From assembly GCA_039111635.1 (NCBI GenBank), contig JBCAQO010000037.1, positions 1 to 50,209 of the forward strand: a stretch of DNA of 50,209 nucleotides, in the 5' to 3' direction. The position numbers and the translations under genes were made by a program. Within the stretch, counting starts at the first letter, position 1. Each line of letters opens with the position of its first letter. Below the pieces are notes generated by a model. The model saw only the letters and a list, made by a program, of their open reading frames with translations. It was not told the origin of the DNA and made no database searches. Below, in pieces: positions 1 through 11,326 of this stretch. Source of the DNA: Heterobasidion occidentale (taxonomy: Eukaryota > Basidiomycota > Agaricomycetes > Russulales > Bondarzewiaceae).

Positions 1-818
1 CAGCCCATGTCGGAACCTTATAATTTCTGGTTCGGCCTTCAGACGTTCAGCATTCAACTTCGAGTTGTGAACTCCGGACTTGTAGTATTGTCCGCGGATG
101 TGGTACTGTGGTGTTTCCCACTTTCCGGCCTGGTACTGCTTTTCCGGCTTTTGCCTGGTATTGAGTAGTCGCCCGTTTGCGGTACTGTTTCCATGCGCCG
201 TATGCTTGATTTAGGACGTCCTGGTTTTCTTGTAGCTCTTTATTTTTCGCTTTCCGGTCCTCCTTTTATTTGGCAGGAGGGCGGTCTTCTGGTATAATGT
301 AGCCCGTAGGCATGCCAGTCGACTTCTGGGTTATGTTCTAATACCAGTTGGTTCCTAAAATGACGTCTTCTTTTCCTATTTCCGCGATATAGAATCTTGC
401 TGATTCTGTATGCGACCCCCCTTTTTTCGCCTAGAACCTGTAGTTTGAGTGTTGGCGAATCGTGTATAGGTCCTCCCTTGAACTTGGTGTTCTGGACCAT
501 ACTGACTGGGATAGGGGTGGGGGTTTTGTGTGTAGTGATTCGATGTGCTTCTACGAAGCGAGGGTGCATGAAGATTCCGGTGGCTCCACTGTCCACTAGT
601 GCCTGTGTAGCAGCTTTTCTATTCTTGCCTATGAGCATTGTCTCGAGTCGGAGTGATGGTGCACCATGTGATTTCATTTCTGAAAGATACAATACATCTG
701 GATGTCCATGCTCTTGGTCAGCATCTTTACTGGCCAGAGGAGCGTACCGATTTCCTGCAAGAATCCTACTCTCCACATCCGCTGCCGATGGGAGAGGCCT
801 TAAAATTCTTCGAGTCAC
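1..818 (-). pseudogene. pol: Aspartic protease region of element B pol (cut by window edge)
   Basis: The retropepsin cleaves the Gag-Pol polyprotein. The minus-strand reading frame from about 818 to 240 contains the catalytic motif ALVDSGATGIF at about 573-605 and, further on, EHNPEVDWHAYGLH, both matching the protease of the complete copy at 27741-29102. A frameshift near 350-470 breaks the segment between those motifs. The remaining 240 bases to the window edge match the protease-RT linker of copy A. Reverse transcriptase must lie outside the window. Confidence 0.75.
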
Positions 819-1813
819 TAAAGGCTCGAACTTCCTCGATTTCTTCCATGCTGAGTCCCATCATCATCTGGCGGATGTGGTTGACTCTGTTTTTTCCTTC
901 TTCGACGTCTTCATCGTCGAATTGTCCTTCGTCCATTTCTGCTTCGGCACTGGTCTGCGACGAGGGGGTTGGAATCTTCTCTTGGGTCGAGAAGGACAGT
1001 TGCGCGCCATATGCCCGGGCTTCTTCAAAAAGAACACTTACCTTCTTTGGCAAGTCGATCTCTCTCTGCCGGGGTAAGCTTCTTGAAGCGAGTTCGGACA
1101 GCGTCGCCTCCATTTCCGCTGCATCTACATCCATAGGTTCGTATTGGGGCTCCCTATCGTGCCTTGGGGGCGCCCTCTCGTCGTAAAAGGTACGCGGAGT
1201 GTAGATTTGGAATTTTCCTTTTCGGAGGTCGTATGCTCGGTCCCTTGCAATGCGCATTCTTTCGTGTTTTTTGGCCTTCTCGATTAGTTCTTCCCATGTC
1301 CCGTCTGCAGAGGGATCTTCATAAATTCCTTTTGCCAACTCCCACTTGAGTCCTCGCAGGAAATGGGTTTTCTTGGTTTCTCCGTCTACACCAGCAAGTG
1401 CTGCGAGCTGTTCAAAAGCTGAAGGTAGGTGTTAAATGATTCTTTTCCTTGATTGACTCGGGCCAGTTTGTCGCGAGCATCGGCTTCTTTGTTGAACTCC
1501 TCGAAGTCGGTGGCTATCTTTTTGCGGACGGATGTGAAGCCGACCGTATCTGCCAAGTATATCTGTTCCAATCCTTCAGCGTGTTCCTGGCCTGAGTAAA
1601 GTTTCTTGCCCATATCCCTGCCGAGCCTTCCTTCATATACGATAGAGCGTAAGCGATTTTGGCGAATTCGTTCGCATAATCCTTCTTCCTAGCCAGGAAC
1701 ATTAAATTGATTTCGTGGAGGAATTGCTTGGTTCGTTTTCTGTTTCCATTGAAAGTGGTGGGTTTGGCCATAGCTGGTCCCTTGGACTCATTACCTCCAG
1801 TATCTGCCGACAT
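690..1813 (-). pseudogene. gag: Gag of element B, frameshifted
   Basis: Gag makes the virus-like particle that packages element RNA. It starts at ATG 1813 with MSADTGG and shows the retrotransposon-gag pattern (KPTTFNGNRKRTKQFLHEI, then a W-rich stretch, FNTYLQ, WELAKGIYEDP). The frame breaks near 1590, 1400 and 1020, each by small indels against copy A, and the zinc-knuckle region near 1010-1030 is shifted. It is followed on the same strand by the protease region. Clearly gag by similarity to the other copy; not translatable as one protein here. Confidence 0.75.
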
Positions 1814-3130
1814 TGTATCGGGCGGGGGCTCTGGATCGTTAGGCGGTTCCGGATTTCCACTTGGTGCTTCAAAATACTCCGGTTCGGGGACAAACTCCGG
1901 TGTTGTGGCTCGGAAGTCTTCTTGGGGAGTGGTTTCCTGTAAGGGGGATGTAGCGGGCGTGTTTCTTCTAGAGATTCGACTTCCACTGGCTGTGTCTCTG
2001 GGTAGAGTATGTATGTGCGGTCTTGGCGAGTCACGATGCCTATTTGCCGGTGATTCAGGCTTGTCGAAGGTCTTTCTTGCGACGTAGTCCTCGACCTTAA
2101 CAAGGTGTAGGTCGGGTCCTGCGTGGACTGTTTTTTCTGCCCAAGTCGGGTATTCGTATCTGCTTTCTCCTCGTTTATGGAAGAATCCGGTGAGGATTCC
2201 CGCGTAGTAGAAGTGTGCTTTCCTTTCGTCGTAATAAAGTTGATCTTTGTCGACGTCTTCGGGTAAATCTCCGTAGACTTCTGCTGGGTCTGTTCTATAG
2301 CCGGGAGGATATCCCGCTGCGACTTCGTCCGTTGTTCTTTATTCTTTGAAGAAGAAGGGTACTGCCTGTCTTCTTCCTGCCTGTAGTGCTTCCTGTAAGT
2401 CTGGGTCCCTTTTGATAATTTCGTTGATGGAAATATCAATTTGGTCGATGAGCTGGATGATCTCGGAGAATGTGTGTCCTGAGATGAGGTCCTGAGATGA
2501 TAAGTTTTGTGGGCGAACTCTCCTCTTCTGACAACAAAAACGATCCCTTCAATTCTGTTCGGACTGGTGGGGAGTTAGGAGCTTCCAGTGTGTTTTCCTA
2601 GGTTGAGGAGAAGGTCCAGTGGATGAGGATTGAGACGTGGTCTCTGTTCTCCTTGGTCTTGACAAGTTCCGCTCTGATTCCGTCTGTGTCGATATTCCTT
2701 GCGATGGTTCTTCTGAGATCGGGGATAACGGCGACGGGGAAATCGTCTGGTCTTCCGTCGTGTATCTCGACGCAGTTCCTTGCTCTGATGACGTCGGGCT
2801 CTCCGTTGTCTGTGAGGGTGAACGGTGTCTTTGGTTCGTTGATGAAGCAAATCCCGGAAAATCTATATCCAGTGTGGAGGAGGTCTATAATATTTCGGGT
2901 GCTTGTTGTAGCCTGAGTGTGGCTATTCCTGAATAAACCTTTCCTGGGTTCCGGTGTCTTGCGACTTCTATAGCTCCGGGGTGGTTTATTCTTCCTTGAG
3001 GAGTCGCTGCTGGGGTGGCCGTTAGGTTTACCCTGTTGGCAATTGCTAGAATGTTGTTGACGGATGAGAGAAAGAGCTGTCGCTGCTGGGGATCCAGCTT
3101 GAATAGAGTAGGGATAAAAGAGCTCGTTCA
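1814..3130 (-). pseudogene. AUG-less leader ORF (ORF0) of element B
   Basis: Same leader as in the complete copy at 25381-26402: it encodes a hydrophilic protein of unknown function between primer-binding site and gag. It carries the same two in-frame stops (TAG near 2599, TAA near 2338) and the same change of frame near 2095 before gag. In copy B an extra frameshift lies between about 2900 and 3050, so the first part is read in another frame. No domain is recognised. Shared stops in two separately inserted copies mean they were present in the parent element, or that they are genuine ends or splice-removed bases. Confidence 0.5.
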
Positions 3131-3132
3131 AG

Positions 3133-3966
3133 TGTTAGGTCGGAGACCTATCACGTGCACCGATGCACGAAGGGGTCCCTAGGCTAAACCTCCACTGGTT
3201 CGTATAGTCGTAGACTCCAATGGATGAAGACGATGGATCGTCTTTGGGCTCTTTCGAGGAACTCGGGGTCGCTGTCGGCTTTGTTCTCGAAGAGATTGAG
3301 AAGGTGATCTTCGAGGTCTTCTCGATGATGAGGAGGAACCGGATGATCTTCTCCTGTCCAACAGATGACACGAGGGGGTGTCCAACTGAGAACGCGGTAG
3401 GCAGCTAGCCCGGTATAGAAGCGGATGAGTAGAGGGAGGGGGGGAAGGGAGACGAGTCCAGTGCTTCGTCAGACCGTGCAAAGAGTTTCTCAGATCTGAC
3501 AGAGATCACGAAGCGTGGGCTAAGAAGGTAGCCAGACGCCGGGTGCAGTGCAGAGATCGAGTGTATTACAGGTGAACGAGCTGAGCTTCTTAGAAGCTCA
3601 TCTCGGCTATTTACGTACAGAAGTGTCTAGGGCAGGATCAAGATCTGGTCCGTGCGCTTCTCAGGTACCGAAGTCAACGATCGAGATCCGTAAGCTAGAA
3701 TACCTCATCGACCTGCCATATAACCGAATATAGTAATCCAAATCACTAATGTCCATCCACATCTTCGATCGATCAAGAACCAGGAACGGGGGTCAGGAAC
3801 CAATGTCTGTCCACATCAGGAATCAGGAACTAGAAGTCAGCGTTCATGCATCAGCATGTAAATGGTAAGGAGTCATGGAAAGCGGTCCGAGTCTGCAACA
3901 AGTCCGAAGCACTTGACCAGCCCATCCATTCACGTGCGAAGCACGTGTTAGGACGCGGTCCTAACA
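3133..3966 (-). repeat. 5' LTR of element B (family A LTR, 834 bp)
   Basis: On the plus strand it starts TGTTAGGTCGG and ends CCTAACA, the mirror of the LTRs at 24543-25375 and 34100-34934. It holds the same hairpins at both ends, the self-primer sequence (TGAACGAGCT on the plus strand, near 3571-3580) and an intact C-terminal part of the LTR-encoded reading frame. A one-base deletion in its C-rich run (near 3440) shifts the upstream part of that frame relative to the 34100 copy. Confidence 0.93.
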
Positions 3967-5579
3967 GTTGTGGGCCATGTAACGTACGTGGTTCCTGAGC
4001 TCATCGTGAGGAACCATGCACTTTGGGCAGTCACCTGAAAGAGTACATGTAGCTAGACATTGCTCTGGATAGTCCCTGACGAACGCGGCCAAGATGGGGT
4101 GACAGCGCCGCCAGATACCGTCTTTGCTGACCATTGCTAATCCTTCCTTCCCATGTCGTCTAAGTGGCTCGAGGATCTTGCAAACACAGATGTGGAATAG
4201 GTTTTCCATGGCACGGCGATGTGGAGCATCATTAGTGAAATGGTCGAGTCGAGTGGTCAGGAGATAGCCAATCAGGATCTGAGCATGACAAGAGGGCTTC
4301 TTGCGGATGTCCTTTGGTAGATTGCCAAAGTCATGTACACTGGGTATGCCAATTTGTTGCGAAAGAGGGTGAGTTGTGTTTTGTCGGACGAGATGATGAT
4401 GGGAATGATGGTTGCGCCGGGTTTCTCTTTCTCGAGAGATGCCTGGGATCATCGTAACACTCAGACTGGATACCACTAAAGATCAAACACCAAACTTACC
4501 TGGACACTCCACCACCATGTGCCGGTATGCATCTCGCTGTACATCCGTATCATCCGATCTGCATCTTTGTAGTGACGCTCGGGTGCAAACACCAGATCTG
4601 ATGCAAATTCTGGGTCTTCCCAGAGAGACCACAAACACGTGATCACATCTCGATAGTAAACTTCGGATGCCTCTCCACCCACAACAACTTCCTCTCGCAC
4701 AAATAGAGGGCGGCCTGCTGGCAGATTTTTGTCGATGACTGCATTGAGCTCAACAGAATTCTTGTACGAGAGATCGAGTCTCTCGGTAACCTGTTCGGCA
4801 AACGTGAGTCAATTTATCACTACAGAGTTGCGCAAACAACTTACACCATCAATGTTGAGAAGTTCTGATACCGCAGTAGACGTTGGGCCTCGCAGCTTAG
4901 CCCAACGTGCAATTTCCCAGTCAGTTTTGGACTTGAAAGGTGCCCATATATTGCTACTTGGCACTGCTCCGACTGCGGCTTGAAACTGTGTGTGCTCGGA
5001 TTCCAGGGCGAGACAAGAGTCTGCGGGTATGGGTGCGCCGGGAGAGCCAAACGGGAACTGATCTATTACAGGGTGACTCCATATACTGCCCTCAGCGTCT
5101 CGGTGCTCTTGCTGGGTGAGTAAACGCCCATGCGACACATCTAGAGGTTCAGAATCTACCAACGGGGCACTTGTTGAGGTCGAGGTCGGTGCAGGCGGAA
5201 TAGCAGTCGGAACACCTAGACTGGCATACTGCTCTCATGGTGGTTCCCAATGTGGTTCTAATAGTGCGCTGTACGCTTCAGCGTCGCCTTCTATGTCATC
5301 GGCCACCTCTTCGTTGGGATCTTCATTGGTAGATGTAGGAAGGGTTGAGGAATTGCAGTGATCGTCACCAGATACTGAAACTCGATGAAGGGTGCGCTCC
5401 GAATCTGTGTCATGATGTTCTTCTAGGGAAAAATTGTTGTGAGTGGGCATCCCAGGCATATAAGCTTGATGTGCTCGGAATATAGCCGCACAGAGCGGCC
5501 GTGTGGTTTTCACTAGATGAGATGCATATCCAGAGTGGGAGAAGCTCTTCCCGCAACCACAACAAGTGATAGACGACAT
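3967..5579 (-). pseudogene. Plavaka-like transposase, N-terminal part, truncated by element B
   Basis: Plavaka elements are CACTA-related DNA transposons common in Agaricomycetes; the protein should bind and cut transposon ends. Reading from ATG 5579: a C2H2-like finger (CCGCGKSFSHSGYASH), a linker, then WAKLRGPTSTAVSELL, an intron of about 60 bp near 4770-4845, VDKNLPAG-type residues, SEVYYRDVITCLWSLWEDP, an intron 4443-4499 (GTAAGT..CCAG), GNLPKDIRKKPS, and CPKCMVPHDELRNH. It is broken by an in-frame TGA at 5235-5237 and by a one-base shift near 4330, and it stops dead at the LTR of element B. Assignment rests on remembered family patterns; the pseudogene status is seen directly. Confidence 0.72.
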
Positions 5580-5850
5580 GAAATGAGCAAGGAATCTCTG
5601 AGACTGGAGTTGATGGTATTGCAAGCAGAGTGCTCAGCTTGAACTCTGGCTCGAGGCCGGTTGATTACCACGTGGTGGTTCAGCAACAGATAAGAATTTA
5701 CAACCCCAACAAAAAATCATCAGGGCGACCTGCAAGAGACACATCAACTTCATCCTCCATTTTTTCCTCCTACTATTACACTCCTAAGTCTCTCGCTCTC
5801 TTGAATTCTTATACATCTCCCCAATCTAAAAAACGATCAGCTTGCCTGAA
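5580..5850. promoter_or_regulatory. Short divergent intergenic region
   Basis: About 270 bp separate the start of the minus-strand transposase relic from the plus-strand ATG at 5851. The plus-strand half is pyrimidine-rich (tttcctcctactattacactcc.., ctctcgctctc) with an AT-rich stretch just before the ATG, as is usual for basidiomycete promoters. It could serve both genes; no specific operator was recognised. Confidence 0.35.
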
Positions 5851-6891
5851 ATGCGCAATAAAACGAGTCCTCACACGTCTTCCGTTCCCTCGGGTGTTCC
5901 CGATCTGACTCCTGCACAAAAGGCAGCACGGACTCGAGCTGCAAACAAAGCAGCAAAAGCTCAGAGCAATGCCATGGGTGTGTCGCTTGCCTCACGTACA
6001 GTAGGCGGCCCCGGCATTTTGAGGAATTCCCTGGTTCTGGGGGTGCCAGTGAGTCTTCTCCGGTGAACGACTGTGCGCTCAGCACGAAAATTGTACTTAC
6101 GTGTTCAAGAAGAGACTGCGCAGGAAACAACACCTTATCGATCCGGCAATGTCAAGGCCCAAGGGTCTGGCGGAGGTGAGAAGACTCCAAACTTGCACTG
6201 GAACATGCCTGTGTGACTGACCAAAGTGTCTGAAGCCCCTCGCATTGCGGCTCCCCTCCTGATAAAGCGCACGCGTGCAACCTCTGTCTCATCGGAGAAC
6301 ATCGACCCTGCACTGTGTGGGGATCAAGGGATGCCTGCGCGCGTGGGCATCCCTTCATCAACTAAGCGGCAGAAATCTTCAACAGTTAAGGGTATGGTTT
6401 GCAGTTTATTGAGGGTATATGCACTTACCTAGCTACCATACAGAGAGAGCCCCTCGGCTCCTCTTGCAAGACTCGGATGGTGAGGAAGACGCCGTTGTCG
6501 TCGAGAAGGCGCCTGCAGTGGTTGGTCAGCAGATGGACCAAACAGGCAAGTCATGCAATGGTTGACTTGTGCCGAGCCGTACAACTGAAATTTTCCTCAG
6601 GCATGCCCAGCAAGCATGCCCAGGCAAACTTACTGGCAAGTCCTCCAGTGTTAATAGAGATATGCTCACTGAAATGATCCATGACAGTGCGCACCGGGTG
6701 ATGGCGACGACTCCAAGCAAGAGCCTGAGGGCATGGACATCTACGACAATGTTGAAGACTTTGTCACTCCTTGAGGTGTCCAGGAGATGATCTACGATGC
6801 CGAGGAGGCAGATGAACGGAAGGTACAAGCCTTTGTGGCTGCCAACCAGGCCATGCTCAAGAGGCTTATGGAGGTACGTGTTGTGCGCAGT
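5851..6891 (+). pseudogene. N-terminal exons of the DUF6532-like gene, with a frameshift
   Basis: The model starts at ATG 5851 (MRNKTSPHTSS). Probable exons are 5851-6048, 6110-6175, 6236-6391 and from 6444, joined by introns of 50-60 bp with GTGAGT, GTGAGA and GTATGG donors. The encoded region is low-complexity, basic then acidic (KAARTRAANKAAKAQ; DSDGEEDAVVVEKAP), with a helical stretch AEEADERKVQAFVAANQAML at 6802-6861. One extra T near 6771 breaks the frame just before that stretch. The same strand and spacing make it the likely 5' half of the gene at 8114-9512, but the roughly 1 kb between them is unexplained, so the join is inferred. Confidence 0.45.
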
Positions 6892-8113
6892 GCGCAGCAT
6901 TCTTACACCGGATTCTTAGCGTTGACCTGCAAATTCTAGCGACCCGTGTGGCTATCTACCGCAACCACAAACTCTGTTGATGTTTCGGCCTCTTCCAAGA
7001 CCTCTGAGGCAGTCAATCTTGTTCTGTCTAACGTTCTGGGCAGCCCGGTGATACGCTAGAGGTGGCTCTAAGTGCCGAGCACAACACCAAAACAACCTCT
7101 AATGCAGGGGGTGCTGGAGCTAGTATCTGATACACAAGGAGTTGTTAGTTAGGACTTGAGAAAGTGAGGGCGCACTGAAGTGTAATGAGGAAGGTGAGAT
7201 TGAAGCGCCCGAACAGTTTCAGGACTGCACCGAACAGTGACCGAACGTTCGGTCGGTCGGGCCGGGTCGGGGAGTCGATTGGTGACGAGAAGGTAGTGTT
7301 GCGACCGACAACTACGTGCTTCAAGAGCCACATGGGACTCTGACAATATACGAGGGAGGATGAGGGGTACGAGCGAAGAGACGAGTATGAACGCAAACAA
7401 GGCTGAACGACAAGGATGACAAGTTTTTCGGGAGTCGACTAAGACAATTTCAATGGTTGAGATGGGTGCGAATGCGCTCTGAACTGTGGGGTGCAAAAGC
7501 TGGTTTATTCCAGAGTTGTATGTAGGTTTTTATAGTAAACAGAGCCCTAAGTAAAATATCGAACGAGAAATGAGAGTAAATGTTGAACGGGTGCCAAGCC
7601 CTAGTGAACAGAGAAGATAAGAAGGTAGGTGAGATGTCCATATGGGTTCCGAAGGTGATAAGGTAAAAGTTAATCAGCGATGGCAAAATCCCGAACGTTC
7701 GGGATCTGTTGCCTGAGCATAGGTAGCAGGAACAGGCATTGGAGAACCAATGAAAATAAAGAAGAAGTAACATACGACCAGGGTGGCCAAGTAATGGTGC
7801 AAGATCGTGTTTGACTGACCATGCGGAAGTCAGGAAGATAAGTGATAAGGACCGACCGCCTCATGGAGGACATCGGCCGACACGGAATACTGGCTCCGAT
7901 CCCGTAAACGCCTATCGTAACACTCCTGTGCAGTCATAGTAAGTATGTGAAGTGTGGGCGAACTGACCCAAGTGCTGCCAAACGTCCTTCGGTGGCTTGC
8001 GGTTGGTTGGGTAGGGACCAACCATGTTCGGTGCGAGTTGGCGTCTTTGGTACTCATCTAGCACTGTTCGGTATCTCCCCAAAGCTTCCTGAATACCTCC
8101 CTCAGACCCTAGC
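6892..8113. other. Unexplained spacer with CCGAAC palindromes
   Basis: No convincing coding region on either strand. It carries two perfect palindromes with the same CCGAACGTTCGG core (7240-7253 and 7688-7705) and several more CCGAACA/TGTTCGG words near 7208, 7230, 8024 and 8066, some in inverted orientation. It separates the two halves of the DUF6532-like gene, so it could be an inserted non-coding element or a long degenerate intron. No terminal repeats or target duplication could be established. Confidence 0.4.
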
Positions 8114-9512
8114 ATGGGTGCATGCTCATCACCGGACCCTCAAAATATTGCCGGCGCCTCGACTCCGTTTGGTAGTGTAAAAAAACCCCTGCGATATCTT
8201 CGACTTACTGGCCTTTTAGATTCAAGTCCTTATGAATCTGGACCAGAGGGACCCCTGGCTGCTGGCGCCATCCGATATCCTGAGAGCAAACTGATGACGT
8301 CTCTATTTGAATGGCCTCAAACCACACTTATTGTCCCCCCGACGGGAAACGGCAGGAAGACCAAGCTCATAGACCAAAACCCGTTCATTCGCAAGGTCGT
8401 CACTGAGTCCTTCAAGCTGGTCAATGCCGCGCTTGTGTTCCAGGATGCATACCCGGACACTCTGCTCCACATTCAGTATATACGCGACGCTCTCGTAGCA
8501 TCAGCAGGACAACAAGTCGGATGTGCTGAGATTCAAGCACATCTGTTGAAAGAGGTCAATTATGCAAACTCGTTGACTGTGTTTGTAAGTAGCTCATACT
8601 TCTTGTATGCATGTCGTTCTCACTATTGTCAGGCTGCTGCGCGCATTAGTCTCTTCCGAGGGGACATAAAGGAAAGTTGCTCGAAAGCTATTACAGGTTT
8701 CTTTGGCCTCAGTCCAGGTCTGGCTTGCAAGGCAATTATCCTGGACCAGCTTAACAACTATCGGTACATATTTCCGCGTGCCGTACGTGCTTATCTGGTA
8801 TCTCTGACACTGTGCTAACCATGGTGTGATTCGTCAGCATGGTATCCTGGGTGCTCCTCGCCGCAACAAGCCCTATCAAAACCCCATAATCATACAGATA
8901 ATCAACGAGCATTTTTTCAATGGAGGAATCAGTTCATTTGCTACGCGGTTTGCCAACAGGTTCCCATTCACATGTGACGAGGAGAACAAGTCCGTGCGAG
9001 AAGTGCCGCCAGCCATGGTTGCTCTCGTGGCTACTACAGTAAGCCCTAGATACATCTTCATCAATCCCCATGATCTTTGTTGATGCTGCTGCAAGGTCTA
9101 TGCCGCTCTTTACGAGTGGCGCACAGGCGAGTGCAAAAATGTTGATTTTGCGGCCAATGTATATGCCGATGTTTATGCTGGGCATATTGGCACCCTCGCG
9201 CAGATACAAGAGGAGCGGGAACAATCCTACCACAATATGATGTCGACAATCTTCACACAAGCTCAGTAAGCTGTCTTTCTAATTCCGATTTTGATGAGAT
9301 GTCTTGATGAACTTGTTTGCAGGAGCACTTCAAACATGACAGGAAGCACATTGGGCACTGCCAATGCCGGACCCACCTTAGCCCAGATTGACCTTACACG
9401 CATGGACGACGACGACGATGACGACAATGACGACAATGATGCCTTTGAGGACAATGCCGGCACCCACACCAGTGCCAATGGCAACAGCGCCAGCATCATA
9501 GGCCTTGTGTGA
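8114..9512 (+). CDS. DUF6532-like protein, C-terminal exons
   Basis: Function unknown; DUF6532 proteins are expanded in mushroom-forming fungi. Exons are about 8190-8584, 8633-8782, 8838-9038, 9096-9265 and 9323-9512, with clean short introns (GTAAGT..CAG, GTACGT..CAG, GTAAGC..AAG, GTAAGC..CAG). The product has FIRKVVTESFKLVNAA, then ARISLFRGDIKESCSKAI, INEHFFNGGISSFATRF, PPAMVALVATTVYAALYEWR and GHIGTLAQIQEE, the order I associate with DUF6532, and ends in an Asp-rich tail (DDDDDDDNDDNDAFED). These exons have no internal stops. The start of the first exon is uncertain; 8114 is only the upstream limit of the open frame. The family assignment is from memory. Confidence 0.6.
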
Positions 9513-9969
9513 GCATCAGAGCAGCCACTCAACTCCATAGCGCCATCGGTCTCGCACGCTATTAGCCGCAGGTCCGTTGAGTTTCACGCTGGTCTCCGAT
9601 ACCCCATTCATCTTCCATACTGTACTTGTTATTCGCATGTCTGTTCATACCATCGTTGTCTTCACTGATCACTCATTAACACCACTCCTTTCTAAAGTCT
9701 TACCTTCTTTACCTAATACTTGCTAGTTCTCTACCGCAGTCTTTCTCATAGCATATGATCATCGTGCACCTGGTGCTAATGTTGAAAATCAATGGCAATT
9801 TGTTGCATTGCTTATATGAAAGTTAAAGCTAAATTAGCGAGCATGGAGTGGATTGCTCCTTGGAAAATCAAGTGTAAATTAGAAATAAATTACATGTATG
9901 CTGATGGAACAGATACTAATAAGTGGACAGTTATCGAGGGGGTGAGCTTGTCAGAGTTTATGAGGCCGA

Positions 9970-10141
9970 CTAATAGAAGTGCAAGCAAACAAGTGACTCA
10001 GTGCGTGTGGACAACGACTGATATATATGATAAGTACCTAATAGAAGCGCGAGCAAACGAGTGACTATGGTAAGTCAGTAAGAGGTCTACAAAAGTATGA
10101 ATGGTATAGTAGCTCACCTCAGTGCATGTGGACAATGACTG
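9970..10141. repeat. Degenerate direct repeats
   Basis: A 29-bp unit at 9970-9998 recurs at 10038-10066 with three differences, all transitions. A second unit (CAGTGCGTGTGGACAACGAC) at 9999-10018 recurs at 10120-10139 with two transitions. The pattern suggests an old local duplication that decayed mainly by C-to-T type changes. Confidence 0.6.
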
Positions 10142-10728
10142 AGGTGCTCGATAACAACGAACGTATGGTAACGATAGTGTGTTCGGAGTGCGAATAGGAA
10201 CTGTATAGTACCGAGGCATCAACTCCGCAAGGTAACATATCTGAGTGAGTCCGTAAAAGGAAACTGGTAACATATGACGTAATAGTCCATTTGAAGTCAA
10301 AAACATACCGCTGTGCCTTCGTGCACGTTTGTCGCTATGGCAGATCTCAACAGAGCTAACCTGTCTAGCGAGGAAAACCGCTAATTGCTGTCAAATTATG
10401 GGCAATTCATCTGATTATCGGGAGATGGTTTCCCTGATGTAGCACCTTGGGTGACCCCATATGTATGCCGCCGCTCAATATACCCTGCTACTAATTTCCT
10501 AGTAATATAGTTGTAAAGATATGAAAAGCAAACACCGCGCTGATTCGTGCATCCCTTCCGAAACTAAGCAGTGTCTGCTCACTGGAAAGCTGGACAGAGA
10601 GGCTACGATAGGAACATGTTATCTGTTGAATAAGCACCATTGGCGAAACAACAAATGTGTGTGTTGGATCCGTTCACTACCAGAATGTAGATTGACTTAT
10701 TCACGCAGCTTGCCCGATTAGAATGGTG

Positions 10729-10733
10729 GTGGG
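10729..10733. repeat. Target site duplication of element D, left
   Basis: gtggg, repeated exactly at 21503-21507 just outside the other LTR. Confidence 0.92.
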
Positions 10734-11313
10734 TGTTACGAACTGCCCGTTCAGTAACCCAAGAGTAATAGGTTCTTCCCTAGGTCGCACAATGGACTGA
10801 GTGGTGGACGAAGTCTCGACTATATCTGGCGTTGATATAGGAGGGAATAGTAATTGGTTCGTATTCGAGGATACGAATAAACGAAGAGAATAGACTGAAG
10901 ATCCTCAGCTTATTCTATGGGCCTTATATACTGTATAGGGTATAGGGTAAGAGTCCGTGTGCTTCTCTAGGTTTCCATCCTAGGAGAGCTGTGGCCGCCG
11001 TCTCTCTCAGCCGGTGCCTACTCTTGTACTTCTCCAGTCGCACTGATCCATCATGGTGCGACGAGGTGCTTACCCGTAAGCCCTAAGCCCATGGCTTGTG
11101 AATACGCCCCTTTATTACTGTGTGAACTCTGTGAGCCCCGTGTCCCTCTCATATAGCCTCTACCGATGTCTTGAAGAACCATCGGTCTTGTCGGCTCCTA
11201 AGGACATGCCGAATACCTTGGTGTATGCTCCGTAGTGGAGCCGCCTAGCATGTGATGCTTGATCCATCGGTTAGACACGGCCGCGAAGGGCCCCGATCGG
11301 TCAAGTCATAACA
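10734..11313 (-). repeat. 3' LTR of element D
   Basis: 580 bp copy of the LTR at 20923-21502, preceded on the plus strand by the duplication gtggg and followed by the polypurine tract of the minus-strand element. Confidence 0.95.
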
Positions 11314-11326
11314 TTACCCCCTTTCT
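11314..11326 (-). other. Polypurine tract of element D
   Basis: On the minus strand AGAAAGGGGGTAA lies directly before the 3' LTR, the place where RNase H leaves the plus-strand DNA primer. It fixes the element's orientation as minus and recurs at 49696-49708. Confidence 0.8.

Larger units (their letters stand above)
1..3966 (-). mobile_element. Ty3/Gypsy LTR retrotransposon, family A, copy B (5' part only)
   Basis: Minus-strand element running from its 5' LTR (3133-3966) leftwards through leader, gag and protease, and cut by the window edge at base 1. It is nearly identical to the complete plus-strand element at 24543-34934, including the same in-frame stops in the leader. It sits directly against a transposase pseudogene at 3967; the 5 bases there (gttgt) are the candidate target duplication, but the other end is outside the window. 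The coding frames carry several single-base shifts, so this copy looks non-autonomous. Confidence 0.93.
9513..10733. other. Intergenic region between the DUF6532-like gene and element D
   Basis: About 1.2 kb without a convincing gene. It holds the probable 3' untranslated region of the upstream gene and degenerate direct repeats around 9970-10141. Short open frames at 9792-10064 and 10521-10721 have no recognisable domains. It ends at the gtggg target duplication of element D. Confidence 0.5.

Noticed and set aside
638..1186. Plus-strand open frame of 182 codons
   Set aside because: Antisense shadow of the gag region of element B; Ser/Leu-rich composition typical of the complement of an acidic and basic coding strand.
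1702..2439. 245-codon minus-strand open frame in the element B leader
   Set aside because: Out of frame with the protein-like ORF0/gag frames shared with element A; its Thr/Ser/Arg-rich translation is a shadow.
7141..8113. Solo LTR starting at TGTTAG (7143)
   Set aside because: No matching CTAACA end, duplication, TATA box or self-primer was found, and no second copy is in the window.
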